Assembly (NCBI RefSeq): GCF_018991925.1 | Contig: NW_024732415.1 | Location: forward strand, 4,353,061-4,417,060 | Reading direction: 5' to 3' | Source: Homarus americanus | Lineage: Eukaryota > Arthropoda > Malacostraca > Decapoda > Nephropidae | Length of the DNA: 64,000 nt | Shown here: positions 23,901 to 35,300 of the stretch, piece after piece | Layout of the letters: each line of letters begins with the position of its first letter | Position numbering within the stretch: the stretch's first letter is position 1 | Notes under the pieces: generated by a model | Seen by the model: only the letters and a program-made list of their open reading frames with translations | Told to the model about the DNA's origin: nothing | The model's database searches: none | Program-made: the position numbers and the translations under genes

Positions 23901-26159
23901 GGTCAATACAGTGATAGTGCGTCCTGGGGCCCTCCCAGGTGCGTCACCCTAGGGGCTCTCCCAGGGGTGTCGGTGCCCCCAGGGTCCCTGGCAATGGTGG
24001 CGGCACTGCCAGGGGCGGTGGCGCACCCAGGGGCCTTCCCAGGTGTGGTGGCGCCCACAGGGTCCCTCTCAGGGGCACCGTGCCCCCAGGGGACCTCTCA
24101 GGGTGGGTTGAGGCCCAGGCGCCGGCCACACAAGGGGCAACATCGCCCCAGGGGACCGCCAAGGGGCAACATCACCCAGAGGGGACCGCCAAGGGGGCTG
24201 CTCGCCCACAGGGTCTTTCTTTCTTAGGGGCATCGATGGCCCCAGGGCTCCCTGTCAGCTAGCGGTACCAGGGACCATCCAGCAGTGGCGCCCAAGGCGA
24301 CGGCACCTTGGGGCCTCCCATGGGCCCTACCAGAGGCCCCACTCTACCTGGAGACATGGTGGCTTTAGGTCATAGTTTCAAGACAGATGCATACGTCCAG
24401 CAATCCCTTACTTAACTGTGATTGGTGGACTAAAATGTAAATGCAAATATCAGCCAATAGGAGAACAGAGCAGTAAGTCAGCACAACACCCCAACTTATG
24501 TTTTCCTGTTGGATATTTATTCTCCTGTACATTGTTCATGGTGTGATGATACTGGAAATGCGATGGGCGGAGTATTTATTCATATCTCCCATTGTTCTAA
24601 ATGTGCAAAAACAACTGCACCCACGGTCAATTCAATGATAGTGCCCCCTAGGTCCTCCCATCACCCCATCGCGCGTCGCCCCAGGGGCTCTCCCAGGATG
24701 CCGGCGGCTTCCAGGGCCCCCTGCAAGGTGTCGGTGCTCCCAGGGCCCTGTTAGGGCGGTGCGCACCCAGGGCCTTCCCAGGTGCGGTGGCAATTCACAG
24801 GGTCCTCTCAGGGGCACCGTGGCCCCAGAAGGGCCTCAGGTGTTGTGGCGCCCACAGGAGCTCCGCCAGGGCTAACGCCGGTTCCCCAGGGGACCGCCAA
24901 AGGGTAACGTCGCCCCCAGTCGCTCTTCTGTGGTCAGCTATGCCTCCAGGGGCTCTCCTCAGGGTCACCGGTGCCCCCAGGCGATCTCTTAGGTATGGTG
25001 GCGCCCCCAGGGACCCGCCAAGGGGTAACATCGCCCCCAGGAGCTCTTCTTAGGGGCAGAGCGATGCCCCCAGGGTCTCCCCTCACGGTCAGCCGTGCCT
25101 CCAGGGGTCCTTCCAGAGCAGGTGGCGCCCCAAAGGGCAGCGGTACCCTCAGGGGCCTTCTCAGGGGCCCTACCAGAGGCGTCCCTTACCTGGAGACCTA
25201 TAGCTTTTGCTGGAAGTGTCGTACATATTGCATACGTCCAGCAATCCCTTACTTAACTGTGATTGGTGACTAAAATATAAATGCAAATATCAGCCAATAG
25301 GAGAACAGAGTAGTCAGTCAGCACAACACCCCAACTTATGTTTTCCTGTTGGATGTTTATTCTCTTTTACATTGTTCATGGTGTGATGATACTGGAAATG
25401 CGATGGGCGGAGTATTTATTCATATCTCCCATTGTTCTAAATGTGCAAAAACAACTGCCCCCACGGTCAATCCAATGATAGTGCCCCCTGGGTCCTCCCA
25501 TGTGCCCTACCAGATGCGTCGCTTTTAGGGACTCTCACAGGGGTGTCGGTGCCCTCAGGGTCCCTGGCAAGGGTGGCGGCGCTCCCAGGGGCCCTACTTG
25601 GGGCGGTGGCGCACCCAGGGGCCTTCCCAGTTGCGGTGGCGCCCACAGTGTCCCTCCCAGAGGCACCGGTGCCCCCAGGGGACCTCTCAGGTGTGGTGGC
25701 GCCCACAGGGGCCCGCCAAGGGCTATGTCGCCCCCAGGGGACCGCCAAGGGGTAACGTCGCCCCCAGTGGCTCTTCTTTGGGGCAGTGATGGCCCCAGGG
25801 GCTCTCCTCAGGGTAAGTGGTGCCCCTAGGGGTTCTCTAAGGTATGGTGACCCCCCAAGGGCCTGCCAAGGGGTAACGCCGCCTCCAGGGGCCCGACAAA
25901 GGGTAACGGTGACCCCAGGGGACCGCCTAGGGGTAACGTCGCCCATAGGGGCTCTTCTTTGGAGCAGCGAGGACCTCAGGGGCTCTCAGGGTCAGCGGTG
26001 CCCCCAGGGGACCTGCCAGAGGCGGTGGCGCCCCAAGGGGCGACGGTACCTTCAGGGGCCTTCCCAGAGGCCCTACCAGAGGCGTCCCCTGCCTGGAAAC
26101 CTGCAGCTTTTGGTCGTAGTGTCGTACATATTGCATACGTCCAGCAATCCCTTACTTAA

Positions 26160-26330
26160 CTGTGATTGGTGGACTAAAATGTAAATGCAAATATCAGCCA
26201 ATAGGAGAACAGAGCAGTCAGTCAGCACAACACCCCAACTTATGTTTTCCTGTTGGATATTTATTCTCTTTTACATTGTTCATGGTGTGATGATACTCGA
26301 AATGCGATGGGCGGAGTATTTATTCATATC
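26160..26330 (+). promoter_or_regulatory. Promoter-like module inside the satellite spacer
   Basis: In this unit: inverse CCAAT (ATTGG) at 26,165-26,169, a perfect octamer ATGCAAAT at 26,185-26,192, CCAAT at 26,198-26,202, a GC box GGGCGG at 26,309-26,314 and a TATA-like TATTTATT at 26,317-26,324. The same set recurs in most units. These are known binding sites for NF-Y, POU-domain and Sp1-type factors; promoter activity is inference only, and the direction of any transcription is unknown. Confidence 0.35.
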
Positions 26331-26382
26331 TCCCATTGTTCTAAATGTGCTAAAACAACTGCCCCCACGGTCAATCCAGTGA
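26185..26382 (+). other. Recurrent 65-codon spacer ORF, probably non-coding
   Basis: Begins at the ATG of the octamer: MQISANRRTEQSVS..., with a hydrophobic stretch LMFSCWIFILFYIVHGVMIL, ending QLPPRSIQ and a stop. It is intact or nearly so in about 17 units (for example near 22,988, 29,456, 38,276, 47,080 and 54,406). In at least nine units GAGCAG has become GAGTAG, giving an early stop, and in at least nine others ACACCCCAA has become ACACCCTAA, also a stop. Such common nonsense alleles argue against a maintained protein. Listed so that it is not mistaken for a gene family. Confidence 0.7.
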
Positions 26383-29300
26383 TAGTGCCCCCTGGGTCCC
26401 TCCTATGTGCCCTACCAGGTGCGTCGCTCTTAGGGGCTCTGACTGGGGTGTCGATGCCCTCAGGGTCCCTGGCAAGGGTGGCGGCGCTCCCAGGGGCCCT
26501 ACCTGGGGCGGTGACGCACCCAGGGGCCTTCTCAGGTGCGGTGGCGCCCACAATGTCCCTCCCAGAGGCACCGGCGCCCCCAAGGGACCTCTCAGGTGTG
26601 GTAGCGCCCCCAGGCGTCGGCCAAGGGGTAACGTCGCCCCCAGGGGCCCGCCAAGAGGTAACGTCGTCCACAAGGGCTCTCCTTATTGGCAGCGATGCCC
26701 CCAGGGGCTCTCCTCAGGGTCAGCGGTGCCCCCAGGGGACCATCCAAAAGCAGTGGCGCCCCAAGGGGCGACGGTACCCTTGGGGGCCTTCCCAGGGGCC
26801 CTACCAGAGGCCTCCACTACCTGGAGACATATAGCTTTAGGTCGTAGTTTCGTACGTATTGCATACGTCCAGCAATCCCTTACTTAACTGTGATTGGTGA
26901 CTAAAATATAAATGCAAATATCAGCCAATAGGAGAACAGAGTAGTCAGTCAGCACAACACCCCAACTTATGTTTTCCTGTTGGATATTTATTCTCCTTTA
27001 CATTGTTCATGGTGTGATGATACTGGAAATGCGATGGGCGGAGTATTTATTCATATCTCCCATTGTTCTAAATGTGCAAAAACAACTGCCCCCACTGTCA
27101 ATCCAGTGATAGTGCGCCCTAGGGCCCTCCCATTTGCCTTACCAGGTGCGTCACTCTTAGGGGCTCTCACAGGGGTGTTGGTGGCCCCAGGGAACCTGGC
27201 AAAGGTGGCGGCGCTCCCAGGGGCCCTACCTGGGGCGGTGGCGCACCCAGGGTCCTTCCCAGGTGTGGTGGCCCCAAAGGGTCCCTCCCAGGGGCACCGG
27301 TGCCCCCAGGGGACCTCTCAGGTGTGATTGCGCCTCCAGGCGCCGGCCAAGGGGTAACGTCGCCCCCAGGGGACCGCCAAGGGGTAACATCACCCAGAGG
27401 GGACCGCCAAGGGGTAATGTCGCCCACAGGGGCTCTTCTTAGGGGCATCGATGCCCCCAGGGGCTCTCATCAGGGTTAGCGGTGCCCCCAGGTGACCTTC
27501 CATAGGCGGTGGCGCCCCAAGGGGTGACGGTACTCTCAGGGGCCTTCCCAGGGGCCCTACCAAAGGCGCCCACTACCTTGAGACCTATAGCTTTTGGGGG
27601 TAGTGTCGTCCATATTGCATACGTCCAGCAATACCTTACTTAACTGTGATTGGTGGAGTAAAATGTAAATGCAAATATCAGCCAATAGGAGAACAGAGCA
27701 GTCAGTCAGCACAACACCCCAACTTATGTTTTCCTGTTGGATATTTATTCTCCTTTACATTGTTCATGGTGTGATGATACTCGAAATGCGATGGGCGGAG
27801 AATTTATTCATATCTCCCGTTGTTCTAAATGTGCAAAAACAACTGCCCCCACGGTCAATTCAATGATATTGCCCCCTAGGTCCCTCCCATTTACCCAACC
27901 AGGTGCGTCGCCCTAGGGGCTCTCCCAGGGGTGTCGGTGCCTCTAGGGGCCCTGCAAAGGGTGTCGGTGCTCCCAGGGGCCCTGTTAGGGGCGGTGGCGC
28001 ACCCAGGGGCCTTCCCAGGTGCGGTGGCACCCACAGGGTCCCTCCCAGGGGCACCGGTGGCCCCAGAAGGCCTCTCAGGTGTTGTGGCGCCCACAGGAGC
28101 CCGCCAAGGGCTAACGTCGCCCCCAGGGGACCGCCAAAGGGTAACGTCGCCCCCAGTCGCTCTTCTGTGGTCAGCTATGCCTCCAGGGGCTCTCCTCAGG
28201 GTCATCGGTGCCCCCAGGCGATCTCTTAGGTATGGTGGCGCCCCCAGGGACCCGCCAAGGGGTAACATCGCCCCCAGGAGCTCTTCTTAGGGGCAGAGCG
28301 ATGCCCCCATGGTCTCCCCTCACGGTCAGCCGTGCCTCCAGGGGTCCTTCCAGAGCAGGTGGCGCCCCAAGGGGCAGCGGTACCCTCAGGGGCCTTCTCA
28401 GGGGCCCTACCAGAGGCGTCCCTTACCTGGAGACCTATAGCTTTTGCTGGAAGTGTCGTACATATTGCATACGTCCAGCAATCCCTTACTTAACTGTGAT
28501 TGGTGGACTAAAATGTAAATGCAAATATCAACCAATAGGAGAACAGAGCAGTGAGTCAGCACAACACCCCAACTAATGTCTTCCTGTTGGATATTTATTC
28601 TCTTTTACATTGTTCATGGTGTGATGATACTGGAAATGCGATGGGCGGAGTATTTATTCATATCTCCCATTGTTCTAAATGTGCAAAAACAACTGCCCCC
28701 ACGGTCAATCCAGTGATAGTGCCCCCTGGGTCCCTCCCATGTGCCCTACCAGATGCGTCGCTCTTAGGGACTCTCACAGGGGTGTCGGTGCCCTCAGGGT
28801 CCCTGGCAAGGGTGGCGGCGCTCCCAGGGGCCCTACTTGGGGCGGTGGCGCACCCAGGGGCATTCCCAGTTGCGGTGGCGCCCACAGTGTCCCTCCCAGA
28901 GGCACCGGTGCCCCCAGGGGACCTCTCAGGTGTGGTGGCGCCCACAGAGGCCCGCCAAGGGCTAATGTCGCCCCCAGGGGACCGCCAAGGAGTAACGTCG
29001 CCCCCAGGGGACCGCCAAGGGGTAACGTCGCCCTCAGTGGCTCTTCTTTGGGGCAGTGATGGCCCCTTGGGCTCTCCTCAGGGTCAGTGGTGCCCCTAGG
29101 GGTTCTCTCAGGTATGGTGGCCCCCCCAAGGGCCTGCCAAGGGGTAACGCCGCCTCCAGGGGCCCGATAAGGGGTAACGGTGACCCCAGGGGACCGCCAA
29201 GGGGTAACGTCGCCCATAGGGGCTCTTCTTAGGAGCAGCGAGGACCCCAGGGGCTCTCAGGGTCAGCGGTGCCCCCAGGGGACCTTCCAGAGGCGGTGGC

Positions 29301-32300
29301 GCCCCAAGGGGCGACGGTACCTTCAGGGGCCTTCCCAGAGGCCCTACCAGAGGCGTCCCCTGCCTGGAAACCTACAGCTTTTGGTCGTAGTGTCGTACAT
29401 ATTGCATACGTCCAGCAATCCCTTACTTAACTGTGATTGGTGGACTAAAATGTAAATGCAAATATCAGCCAATAGGAGAACAGAGCAGTCAGTCAGCACA
29501 ACACCCCAACTTATGTTTTCCTGTTGGATATTTATTCTCCTTTACATTGTTCATGGTGTGATGATACTGGAAATGCAATGGGCGGAGTATTTATTCATAT
29601 CTCCCATTGTTCTAAATGTGCAAAAACAACTGCCCCCACGGTCAATCCAGTGATAGTGCCCTCTGGGTCCCTCCCATGTGCCCTACCAGGTGCGTCGCTC
29701 TTAGGGGCTCTGACAGGGGTGTCGGTGCCCTCAGGGTCCCTGGCAAGGGTGGCGGCGCTCCCAGGGGCCCTACCTGGGGCGGTGGCGCACCCAGGGGCCT
29801 TCTCAGGTGCGGTGGCGCCCACAATGTCCCTCCCAGAGGCACCGGTGCCCCCCAAGGGACCTCTCAGGTGTGGTAGCGCCCCCAGGCGCCGGCCAAGGGG
29901 TAACGTCGCCCTTAGGGGCCCGCCAAGGGGTAACGTCGCCCACAAGGGCTCTCCTTATGGGCAGCGATGCCCCCAGGGGCTCTCCTCAGGGTTAGCGGTG
30001 CCCCCAGGGGACCATCCAAAAGCAGTGGCGCCCCAAGGGGCGACGGTACCCTTGGGGGCCTTCCCAGGGGCCCTACCAGAGGCCTCCACTACCTGGAGAC
30101 ATATAGCTTTAGGTCATAGTTTCGTACGTATTGCATACGTCCAGCAATCCCTTACTTAACTGTGATTGGTGGACTAAAATGTAAATGCAAATATCAACCA
30201 ATAGGAGAACAGAGCAGTCAGTCAGCAAAACACCCTAACTTATGTTTTCCTGTTGGATATTTATTCTCCTTTACATTGTTCATGGTGTGATGATACTGGA
30301 AATGCGATGGGCGGAGTATTTATTCATATCTTCCATTGTTCTAAATGTGCAAAAACAACTGCCCCCACGGTTAATCCAGTGATAGTGCGCCCTAGGGCCC
30401 TCCCATTTGCCTTACCAGGTGCGTCACTCTTAGGGGCTCTCACAGGGGTGTCGGTGCCCCCAGGGAACCTGGCAAAGGTGGCGGCGCTCCCAGGGGCCCT
30501 ACCTGGGGCGGTGGCGCACCCAGGGTCCTTCCCAGGTGTGGTGGCCCCAGAGGGTCCCTCCCAGGGGCACCGGTGCCCCCAGGGGACCTCTCAGGTGTGG
30601 TTGCGCCTCCAGCCGCCGGCCAAGGGGTAACGTCGCCCCCAGGGGACCGCCAAGGGGTAACATCACCCAGAGGGGACCGCCAAGGGGTAATGTCGCCCAC
30701 AGGGGCTCTTCTTCGGGGGCATCGATGCCCCCAGGGGCTCTCGTCAGGGTTAGCGGTGCCCCCAGGGGACCATCCAAAAGCAGTGGCGCCCCAAGGGGCG
30801 ACGGTACCCTTGGGGGCCTTCCCATGGGCCCTACCAGAGGCCTCCACTACCTGGAGACATATAGCTTTAGGTCATAGTTTCGTACGTATTGCATACGTTC
30901 AGCAATCCCTTACTTAACTGTGATTGGTGGACTAAAATGTAAATGCAAATATCAACCAATAGGAGAACAGAGCAGTCAGTCAGCACAACACCCTAACTTA
31001 TGTTTTCCTGTTGGATATTTATTCTCCTTTACATTGTTCATGGTGTGATGATACTGGAAATGCGATGGGCGGAGTATTTATTCATATCTCCCGTTGTTCT
31101 AAATGTGCAAAAACAACTGCCCCCCACGGTCAATTCAATGATAGTGCCCCATTAGGTCCCTCCCATTTACCCTACCAGGTGCGTCGCCCTAGGGGCTCTC
31201 CCAGGGGTGTCGGTGCCTCTAGGGGCCCTGCAAAGGGTGTCGGTGCTCCCAGGGGCCCGGTTAGGGGCGGTGGCGCACCCAGGGGCCTTCCCAGGTGCGG
31301 TGGCACCCACAGAGTCCCTCCCAGGGGCACCGGTGGCCCCAGAAGGCCTCTCAGGTGTTGTGGCGCCCACAGGAGCCCGCCAAGGGCTAACGTCGCCCCC
31401 AGCGGACCGCCAAAGGGTAACGTCGCCCCCAGTCGCTCTTCTGTGGTCAGCTATGCCTCCAGGGGCTCTCCTCAGGGTCACCGGTGCCCCCAGGCGATCT
31501 CTTAGGTATGGTGGCGCCCCCAGGGACCCGCCAAGGGGTAACATCGCCCCCAGGAGCTCTTCTTAGGGGCAGAGCGATGCCCCCAGGGTCTCCCCTCACG
31601 GTCAGCCGTGCCTCCAGGGGTCCTTCCAGAGCAGGTGGCGCCCCAAGGGGCAGCGGTACCCTCAGGGGCCTTCTCAGGGGCCCTACCAGAGGCGTCCCTT
31701 ACCTGGAGACCTATAGCTTTTGCTGGAAGTGTCGTACATATTGCATACGTCCAGCAATCCCTTACTTAACTTTGATTGGTGACTAAAATATAAATGCAAA
31801 TATCAGCCAATAGGAGAACAGAGTAGTCAGTCAGCACAACACCCCAACTTATGTTTTCCTGTTGGATATTTATTCTCCTTTACATTGTTCATGTTGTGAT
31901 GATACTCGAAATGCGATGGGCGGAGTATTTATTCATATCTCCCATTGTTCTAAATGTGCAAAAACAACTGCCCCCACGGTCAATCCAGTGATAGTGCCCC
32001 CTGGGTCCCTCCCATGTGCCCTACCAGATGCGTCGCTCTTAGGGACTCTCACAGGGGTGTCGGTGCCCTCAGGGTCCCTGGCAAGGGTGGCGGCGCTCCC
32101 AGGGGCCCTACTTGGGGCGGTGGCGCACCCAGGGGCCTTCCCAGTTGCGGTGGCGCCCACAGTGTCCCTCCCAGAGGCACCGCTACCCCCAGGGGACCTC
32201 TCAGGTGTGGTGGCGCCCACAGGGGCCCGCCAAGGGCTAATGTCGCCCCCAGGGGACCGCCAAAGAGTAACGTCGCCCCCAGGGGACCGCCAAGGGGTAA

Positions 32301-35300
32301 CGTCGCCCCCAGTGGCTCTTCTTTGGGGCAGTGATGGCCCCAGGGGCTCTCCTCAGGGTAAGTGGTGCCCCTAGGGGTTCTCTCAGGTATGGTGGCCCCC
32401 CCCCCAAGGGCCTGCCATGGGGTAACGCCGCCTCCAGGGGCCCGACAAGGGGTAACGTTGACCCCAGGGGACCGCCAAGGGGTAACGTCGCCCATAGGGG
32501 CTCTTCTTAGGAGCAGCGAGGACCCCAGGGGCTCTCAGGGTCAGCGGTGCCCCCAGGGGACCTGCCAGAGGCGGTGGCGCCCCAAGGGGCGACGGTACCT
32601 TCAGGGGCCTTCCCAGAGGCCCTACCAGAGGCGTCCCCTGCCTGGAAACCTACAGCTTTTGGTCGTAGTGTCGTACATATTGCATACGTCCAGCAATCCC
32701 TTACTTAACTGTGATTGGTGGACTAAAATGTAAATGCAAATATCAGCCAATAGGAGAACAGAGCAGTTAGTCAGCACAACACCCCAACTTATGTTTCCTG
32801 TTGGATATTTATTCTCCTTTACATTGTTCATGGTGTGATGATACTCGAAATGCGATGGGCGGAGTATTTATTCATATCTCCCATTGTTCAAAATGTGCAA
32901 AAACAACTGCCCCCACGGTCAATCCAGTGATAGTGCCCCCTGGGTCCCTCCCATGTGCCCTACCAGGTGCGTCGCTCTTAGGGGCTCTGACAGGGGTGTC
33001 GGTGCCCTCAGGGTCCCTGGCAAGGGTGGCGGCGCTCCCAGGGGCCCTACCTGGGGCGGTGGCGCACCCAAGGGCCTTCTCAGGTGCGGTGGCGCCCACA
33101 ATGTCCCTCCCAGAGGCACCGGTGCCCCCAAGGGACTTCTCAGGTGTAGTAGCGCCCCCAGGCGCCGGCCAAGGGGTAACGTCGCCCCCAGGGGCCCGCC
33201 AAGGGGTAACGTCGCCCACAAGGGCTCTCCTTATGGGCAGCGATGCCCCCAGGGGCTCTCCTCAGGGTCAGCGGTGCCCCCAGGGGACCATCCAAAAGCA
33301 GTGGCGCCCCAAGGGGCGACGGTACCCTTGGGGGCCTTCCCAGGGGCCCTACCAGAGGCCTCCACTACCTGGAGACATATAGCTTTAGGTCGTAGTTTCG
33401 TACGTATTGCATACGTCCAGCAATCCCTTACTTAACTGTGATTGGTGGACTAAAATGTAAATGCAAATATCAACCAATAGGAGAACAGAGCAGTCAGTCA
33501 GCACAACACCCTAACTTATGTTTTCCTGTTGGATATTTATTCTCCTTTACATTGTTCATGGTGTGATGATACTGGAAATGCGATGGGCGGAGTATTTATT
33601 CATATCTTCCATTGTTCTAAATGTGCAAAAACAACTGCCCCCACGGTTAATCCAGTGATAGTGCGCCCTAGGGCCCTCCCATTTGCCTTACCAGGTGCGT
33701 CACTCTTAGTGGCTCTCACAGGGGTGTCGGTGCCCCCAGGGAACCTGGCAAAGGTGGCGGCGCTCCCAGGGGCCCTACCTGGGGCGGTGGCGCACCCAGG
33801 GTCCTTCCCAGGTGTGGTGGTCCCAGAGGGTCCCTCCCAGGGGCACCGGTGCCCCCAGGGGACCTCTCAGGTTTGGTTGCGCCTCCAGGCGCCGGCCAAG
33901 GGGTAACGTCGCCCCCAGGGGACCGCCAAGGGGTAACATCACCTAGAGGGGACCGCCAAGGGGTAATGTCGCCCACAGGGGCTCTCGTCAGGGTTAGCGG
34001 TGCCCCCAGGGGACCTTCCATAGGCGGTGGCGCCCCAAGGGGCGACGGTACCCTCAGGGGCCTTCCCAGGTGCCCTACCAGAGGCGTCCCCTACGTGGAG
34101 ACCTATAGCTTTGGTGGTAGTGTCATACATATTGCATACGTCCAGCAATACCTTACTTAACTGTGATTGGTGGACTAAAATGTAAATGCAAATATCAGCC
34201 AATAGGAGAACAGAGCAGTCAGTCAGCACAACACCCCAACTTATGTTTTCCTGTTGGATATTTATTCTCCTTTACATTGTTCATGGTGTGATGATACTGG
34301 AAATGCGTTGGGCGGAGTATTTATTCATATCTCCCGTTGTTCTAAATGTGCAAAAACAACTGCCCCCACGGTAAATTCAATGATAGTGCCCCCTAGGTCC
34401 CTCCCATTTACCCTACCAGGTGCGTCGCCCTAGGGGCTCTCCCAGGGATGTCGGTGCCTCCAGGGGCCCTGCAAAGGGTGTCGGTGCTCCCAGGGGCCCT
34501 GTTAGGGGCGGTGGCGCACCCAGGGGCCTTCCCAGGTGCGGTGGCACCCACAGGGTCCCTCTCAGGGGCACCGGTGGCCCCAGAAGGCCTCTCAGGTGTT
34601 GTGGCGCCCACAGGAGCCCGCCAAGGGCTAACGTCGCCCCCAGTCGCTCTTCTGTGGTCAGCTATGCCTCCAGGGGCTCTCCTCAGGGTCACCGGTGCCC
34701 CCAGGCGATCTCTTAGGTATGGTGGCGCCCCCAGGGACCCGCCAAGGGGTAACATCGCCCCCAGGAGCTCTTCTTAGGGGCAGAGCGATGCCCCCAGGGT
34801 CTCCCCTCACGGTCAGCCGTGCCTCAAGGGTCCTTCCAGAGCAGGTGGCGCCCCAAGGGGCAGCGGTACCCTCAGGGGCCTTCTCAGGGGCCCTACCAGA
34901 GGCGTCCCTTACCTGGAGACCTATAGCTTTTGCTGGAAGTGTCGTACATATTGCATACGTCCAGCAATCCCTTACTTAACTGTGATTGGTGACTAAAATA
35001 TAAATGCAAATATCAGCCAATAGGAGAACAGAGTAGTCAGTCAGCACAACACCCCAACTTATGTTTTCCTGTTGGATATTTATTCTCTTTTACATTGTTC
35101 ATGGTGTGATGATACTGGAAATGCGATGGGCGGAGTATTTATTCATATCTCCCATTGTTCTAAATGTGCAAAAACAACTGCCCCCACGGTCAATCCAATG
35201 ATAGTGCCCCCTGGGTTCCTCCCATGTGCCCTACCAGATGCGTCGCTTTTAGGGACTCTCACAGGGGTGTCGGTGCCCTCAGGGTCCCTGGCAAGGGTGG

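Larger units (their letters stand above)
26151..26878 (+). repeat. Representative 728-bp satellite unit
   Basis: The shortest common unit class. Its spacer is about 26,151-26,390. The GC block is about 26,390-26,810, built of 30-bp subrepeats around CCCCAGGGG(A/C)CC followed by GG(C/T)GCC or a GGGTAACGTCGCC variant. The tail is about 26,811-26,878, ending in GTACGTATTGCATACGTCCA. Each subrepeat contains the near-palindrome CCCCAGGGG, so the block can form many hairpins. Longer classes add whole 30-bp subrepeats to the GC block. Confidence 0.9.
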
